From Bacteroidetes bacterium UBA1947 (lineage in GTDB: Bacteria; Bacteroidota; Bacteroidia; Chitinophagales; Chitinophagaceae): DNA of 64,000 nucleotides. A program made the position numbers and the translations under genes. Shown here in pieces: positions 62,021-64,000 of the stretch. Position 1 is the stretch's first letter, and the number at the start of each line of letters is the position of its first letter. The notes below the pieces were generated by a model that saw only the letters and a program-made list of their open reading frames with translations, searched no databases and had not been told where the DNA came from. Where the stretch lies: assembly GCA_002336915.1 (NCBI GenBank), contig DDET01000021.1:49754-113753 (forward strand). Reading direction: 5' to 3'.

Positions 62021-62257
62021 ATGAAACGTATTTACACCATCCTCCTCGTAGCCGCTGCCCTCAGCATAGGCTCCTGCGACATAGAATCGAACGCACGCTA
62101 TACAGGCAACTACTACAGTGCTAATACACCCAAAGAGCAGCAGGCTAACACAACAGAGCAGCAGAACGCAAAGCCGGCTGAAGCAGCGATAGCCCCAACT
62201 ACACAGGCCACACCCATCATGAGGGCTACAGGCCGCAGTCCCAGGGTTACAAACTAA
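62021..62257 (+). CDS. Small lipoprotein
   Basis: 78 residues with signal MKRIYTILLVAAALSIGSC. The mature part is a Gln/Ala/Thr-rich, likely disordered chain. No domain recognised. It follows the Ser-rich lipoprotein by 130 bases on the same strand. The two are alike in design but not obviously homologous. Confidence 0.55.
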   Translation: MKRIYTILLVAAALSIGSCDIESNARYTGNYYSANTPKEQQANTTEQQNAKPAEAAIAPTTQATPIMRATGRSPRVTN

Positions 62258-62275
62258 AAGCAGATGTGATGCCCC

Positions 62276-62410
62276 TTAAGAGGGCTTCCCTTTTTTCTTA
62301 AGCTTCACCAGGTAAGCGGCCGAGAGGCCAAAGCTGAAGCTATGCGTACTAGCCACCAGCGTACTGCCAGCCAGGTTCCTCACACCGATGCTTGCATAGG
62401 GATGAAAAAA
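62276..62410 (-). pseudogene. C-terminal remnant of a PorT-like outer-membrane barrel
   Basis: A minus-strand frame without a start reads PYASIGVRNLAGSTLVAST followed by HSFSFGLSAAYLVKLKKKGK and stops at 62276-62278. It resembles the end of the adjacent intact barrel (FVRIFYSLGLANLSN...GFGVSVGYLIGK). The rest of the gene is missing: the frame runs back into the terminator of the neighbouring gene. This looks like the last 40-45 codons of a lost or deleted second copy. Confidence 0.6.
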
Positions 62411-62425
62411 TATTATGCAAAAAAT

Positions 62426-62445
62426 AAACCCCCTTGCGGGGGTTT
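62426..62445 (-). terminator. Rho-independent terminator of the PorT-like gene
   Basis: AAACCCCC and GGGGGTTT form perfect 8-base arms around TTGC. TTTATTTTTT follows on the minus strand, 28 bases after the stop at 62473. Confidence 0.92.
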
Positions 62446-62472
62446 ACGAACTATAAAGACGTCCAAATAATA

Positions 62473-63126
62473 TTATTTACCTATCAGGTAGCCTACTGAT
62501 ACACCAAAGCCCCTGTTCTTAGTTTCTATCATAGCATCGTTAGAGAGATTGGCCAGGCCAAGGCTGTAGAAGATACGTACAAAAAGACCCATGCCCAGCT
62601 CATAACCCACATTGAAATTAGCTGCGTAGTCGAGGCGTTTCATATCGGTACTATCCGAACCAAAGGTAATATTGTAAGCGGAGTCCGCTGACTGGCCAAA
62701 TGCCGATGCGCTGAGGGTAGACTTGCCACTGAGTGCATAAGACACACTTGGTGCCACACCTACAAATACTTTACCCGGGCCCAGTTTATGCTTGTATTGT
62801 ATCCATACAGGTATCTCAATACTGTTCACCTTAGTCTTCAGGTCGGCGGTAAATAAGCCAAGATAGTTCATAGACTGCTTGCCACCTTTTGAAGTGTAAA
62901 AGACACCCGGCTGTATAGCTATAGGACCTACGCCGATATCGGCCAGTATGCCAGCCCTAAAGCCTGTAACATTAGACAATGTAGGGGCGAAGCCTGAGGC
63001 AGAACCTGTGCCATTGTAAGTCATTTTATTAAAACTGAGGCCCACTTCAGGACCTACCTTAATAAAGGCAGATGCGCTCTGGGCGATAATACCTGCAAAA
63101 CCGAGAAGGAATAACGTTTTTTTCAT
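62473..63126 (-). CDS. PorT-family outer-membrane beta-barrel protein
   Basis: 217 residues. Signal peptide MKKTLFLLGFAGIIAQSASA. The mature chain (FIKVGPEVGLSFNKMTY...GFRAGILADIGVGPIAIQPGVFYTSKGGK...IEIPVWIQYKHKLG...FNVGYELGMGLFVRIFYSLGLANLS) is the outer-membrane beta-barrel family PF13568 (PorT-like). It is one of many small barrels in Bacteroidota and need not be the T9SS component itself. A TATCTTTG -7-like box lies at 63189-63196. The tail of a second copy lies just downstream. Confidence 0.85.
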   Translation of the reverse strand: MKKTLFLLGFAGIIAQSASAFIKVGPEVGLSFNKMTYNGTGSASGFAPTLSNVTGFRAGILADIGVGPIAIQPGVFYTSKGGKQSMNYLGLFTADLKTKVNSIEIPVWIQYKHKLGPGKVFVGVAPSVSYALSGKSTLSASAFGQSADSAYNITFGSDSTDMKRLDYAANFNVGYELGMGLFVRIFYSLGLANLSNDAMIETKNRGFGVSVGYLIGK

Positions 63127-63188
63127 ATGGTTGGTGATTTAAAAAGTTTCGTTGGTTATGGTCAAATAACATGCCAAAATTGGCGGCG

Positions 63189-63196
63189 CAAAGATA
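63189..63196 (-). promoter_or_regulatory. Candidate -7 element for the PorT-like gene
   Basis: CAAAGATA reads TATCTTTG on the minus strand, 62 bases before the ATG. No -33 box at the usual spacing. Confidence 0.35.
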
Positions 63197-63265
63197 AGGA
63201 GAATAAAAACAATGCCCTGCGATTGTAAACGAAAATTGCGACATTTGAAATAATATTGATGCAGG

Positions 63266-63604
63266 ATGAGCAAACACAAAGCACGCCCCGATGGCCTGAT
63301 GTACAGTACTAATAAAGAGTACTACAATGATTATGAGGAAGATAGCAATAGTGCTGAAACAACACCAAAGGACAAGCAAAAGCTGCGCGTAAAACTGGAT
63401 ACCAAGCAACGTGCTGGCAAAATAGTGACCCTTGTGGAAGGCTTCAGCGGTACGAATGATGACCTGGAGGCACTGGGCAAGCAGCTGAAAACCAAGTGCG
63501 GCACGGGCGGCAGCGCTAAAGAAGGCCTTATAATAATACAAGGAGACTATAAAGAAAAAATTATAACATGGCTTAAGGATTGGGGCTATGTATTAACCAA
63601 ATGA
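63266..63604 (+). CDS. SUI1/eIF1-family translation factor
   Basis: 112 residues. The C-terminal 70 or so residues (LRVKLDTKQRAGKIVTLVEGFSGTNDDLEALGKQLKTKCGTGGSAKEGLIIIQGDYKEKIITWLKDWGY) are the SUI1 domain, as in bacterial YciH and eukaryotic eIF1. The GTGGS(A)K..I.IQGD motif is intact. In bacteria the role is thought to be in start-site fidelity or translation control, but it is not well defined. The N-terminal 40 residues are a variable acidic extension. The transketolase gene follows 19 bases later. Confidence 0.93.
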   Translation: MSKHKARPDGLMYSTNKEYYNDYEEDSNSAETTPKDKQKLRVKLDTKQRAGKIVTLVEGFSGTNDDLEALGKQLKTKCGTGGSAKEGLIIIQGDYKEKIITWLKDWGYVLTK

Positions 63605-63623
63605 TAAGCTTATTTTTGCGCCA

Positions 63624-64000
63624 ATGTTACAGGATATACAGGTACTCAACGAAAAAGAAACCCGTGGTGGTTTTGGTGAAGGTATTGCAGAAGCAGCACG
63701 CCGCAACCCTAATGTAGTAGCACTTACTGCGGACCTTGCAGGCTCGCTGAAACTGAATGAATTCATGAAGCTGTTCCCTGAGCGCTTTGTGCAGGTGGGT
63801 ATCGCGGAAGCCAATATGATAGGCATAGCAGCGGGTATGACCATTGGTGGCAAGATACCGTATACAACAACCTTCGCGAATTTTTCTACCTCGCGTGTGT
63901 ATGACCAGATAAGGCAAAGCGTTGCATATAGTGGCAAGAATGTAAAGATATGCGCATCGCACGCTGGCTTAACGCTGGGCGAAGATGGTGCCACACACCA
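63624..64000 (+). CDS. Transketolase C-terminal subunit, 5' part
   Basis: The first 125 or so codons before the window ends. ETRGGFGEGIAEAARRNPNVVALTADLAGSLKLNEFMKLFPERFVQVGIAEANMIGIAAGMTIGGKIPYTTTFANF is the pyrimidine-binding domain of split transketolases, including the conserved catalytic glutamate in GIAEANM. In this arrangement an N-terminal subunit binds the diphosphate of thiamine diphosphate, and the two subunits together act in the pentose phosphate pathway. The N-terminal subunit gene is not upstream in this window. A TATTTTTG box at 63611-63618 lies five bases before the ATG. Confidence 0.93.
   Translation, partial: MLQDIQVLNEKETRGGFGEGIAEAARRNPNVVALTADLAGSLKLNEFMKLFPERFVQVGIAEANMIGIAAGMTIGGKIPYTTTFANFSTSRVYDQIRQSVAYSGKNVKICASHAGLTLGEDGATH

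Overview
The window looks like chromosomal DNA of a Bacteroidota bacterium, most likely of the Chitinophagaceae/Chitinophagales type. The evidence is: type IX secretion (T9SS) type A and type B C-terminal sorting domains, a PorP/SprF protein directly after a giant PKD adhesin, a SusC/SusD pair, lipoproteins with SxxC-type lipoboxes, the TAnnTTTG promoter element, and an ammonia-lyase very like the flexirubin-linked tyrosine ammonia-lyase of Flavobacterium johnsoniae. I found no rRNA, tRNA, CRISPR array, prophage or intact insertion sequence.

Layout. 1-1.1 kb: tail of a ferredoxin-NADP reductase-like gene and a DUF5606 gene. 1.2-10.1 kb: a 1531-aa SprB-repeat adhesin with a type B sorting domain, a Wzx-like flippase, and an OmpA/TSP3 outer-membrane protein. 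10.3-13.2 kb: the ribosomal operon rplM-rpsI-rpsB-tsf, whose S2 protein carries an unusual Gly/Arg-rich tail. 13.7-20.6 kb: a Sus-like operon (SusC, SusD-like lipoprotein, Ig-like lipoprotein, OmpA/TSP3 protein) with no degradative enzyme beside it. 20.6-25.1 kb: a glycosyltransferase and two secreted metallopeptidases (M2 and M28). 26-30.2 kb: an SBBP/Ig protein with a type A sorting domain and a glycine-zipper protein. 30.4-34.9 kb: an orphan DUF6998 gene and a pigment-type trio (ketosynthase, FabG, tyrosine ammonia-lyase). 35-39 kb: a GNAT-nitrilase fusion, a DUF3108 protein, an integral membrane flippase-like protein and ruvC, the last two divergent and both apparently starting at TTG. 39.3-46.4 kb: an OmpR-type response regulator, PorP/SprF and a 1739-aa PKD adhesin. 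47-53.3 kb: pdxJ, an oligopeptide-binding lipoprotein, a TPR protein, a GHL10 hydrolase and a free-methionine-sulfoxide reductase. 53.7-57.2 kb: two paralogous secreted proteins flanking a probable T9SS cargo protein. 57.3-59.7 kb: an AT-rich accessory island (DUF3883 protein, HEPN-like protein, XRE regulator, small divergent protein). 60.4-64 kb: small hypothetical and lipoprotein genes, a PorT-like barrel beside the remnant of a second one, a SUI1 factor and the start of a transketolase C-terminal subunit.

The most unusual signal is a pair of inverted, about 460-bp non-coding repeats at 25.19-25.66 kb and 59.97-60.43 kb. They share a 51-bp identical core and are packed with TGCCCGA/TCGGGCA heptamers. 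They look like two copies of a small non-autonomous mobile element or structured RNA. Copy B sits at the edge of the DUF3883/HEPN/XRE island. Smaller dispersed palindromes, including four copies of a GTCATTGCGAGG family, lie mainly in the gaps between accessory genes.

All function calls come from reading motifs and from memory of families. No database search was run.
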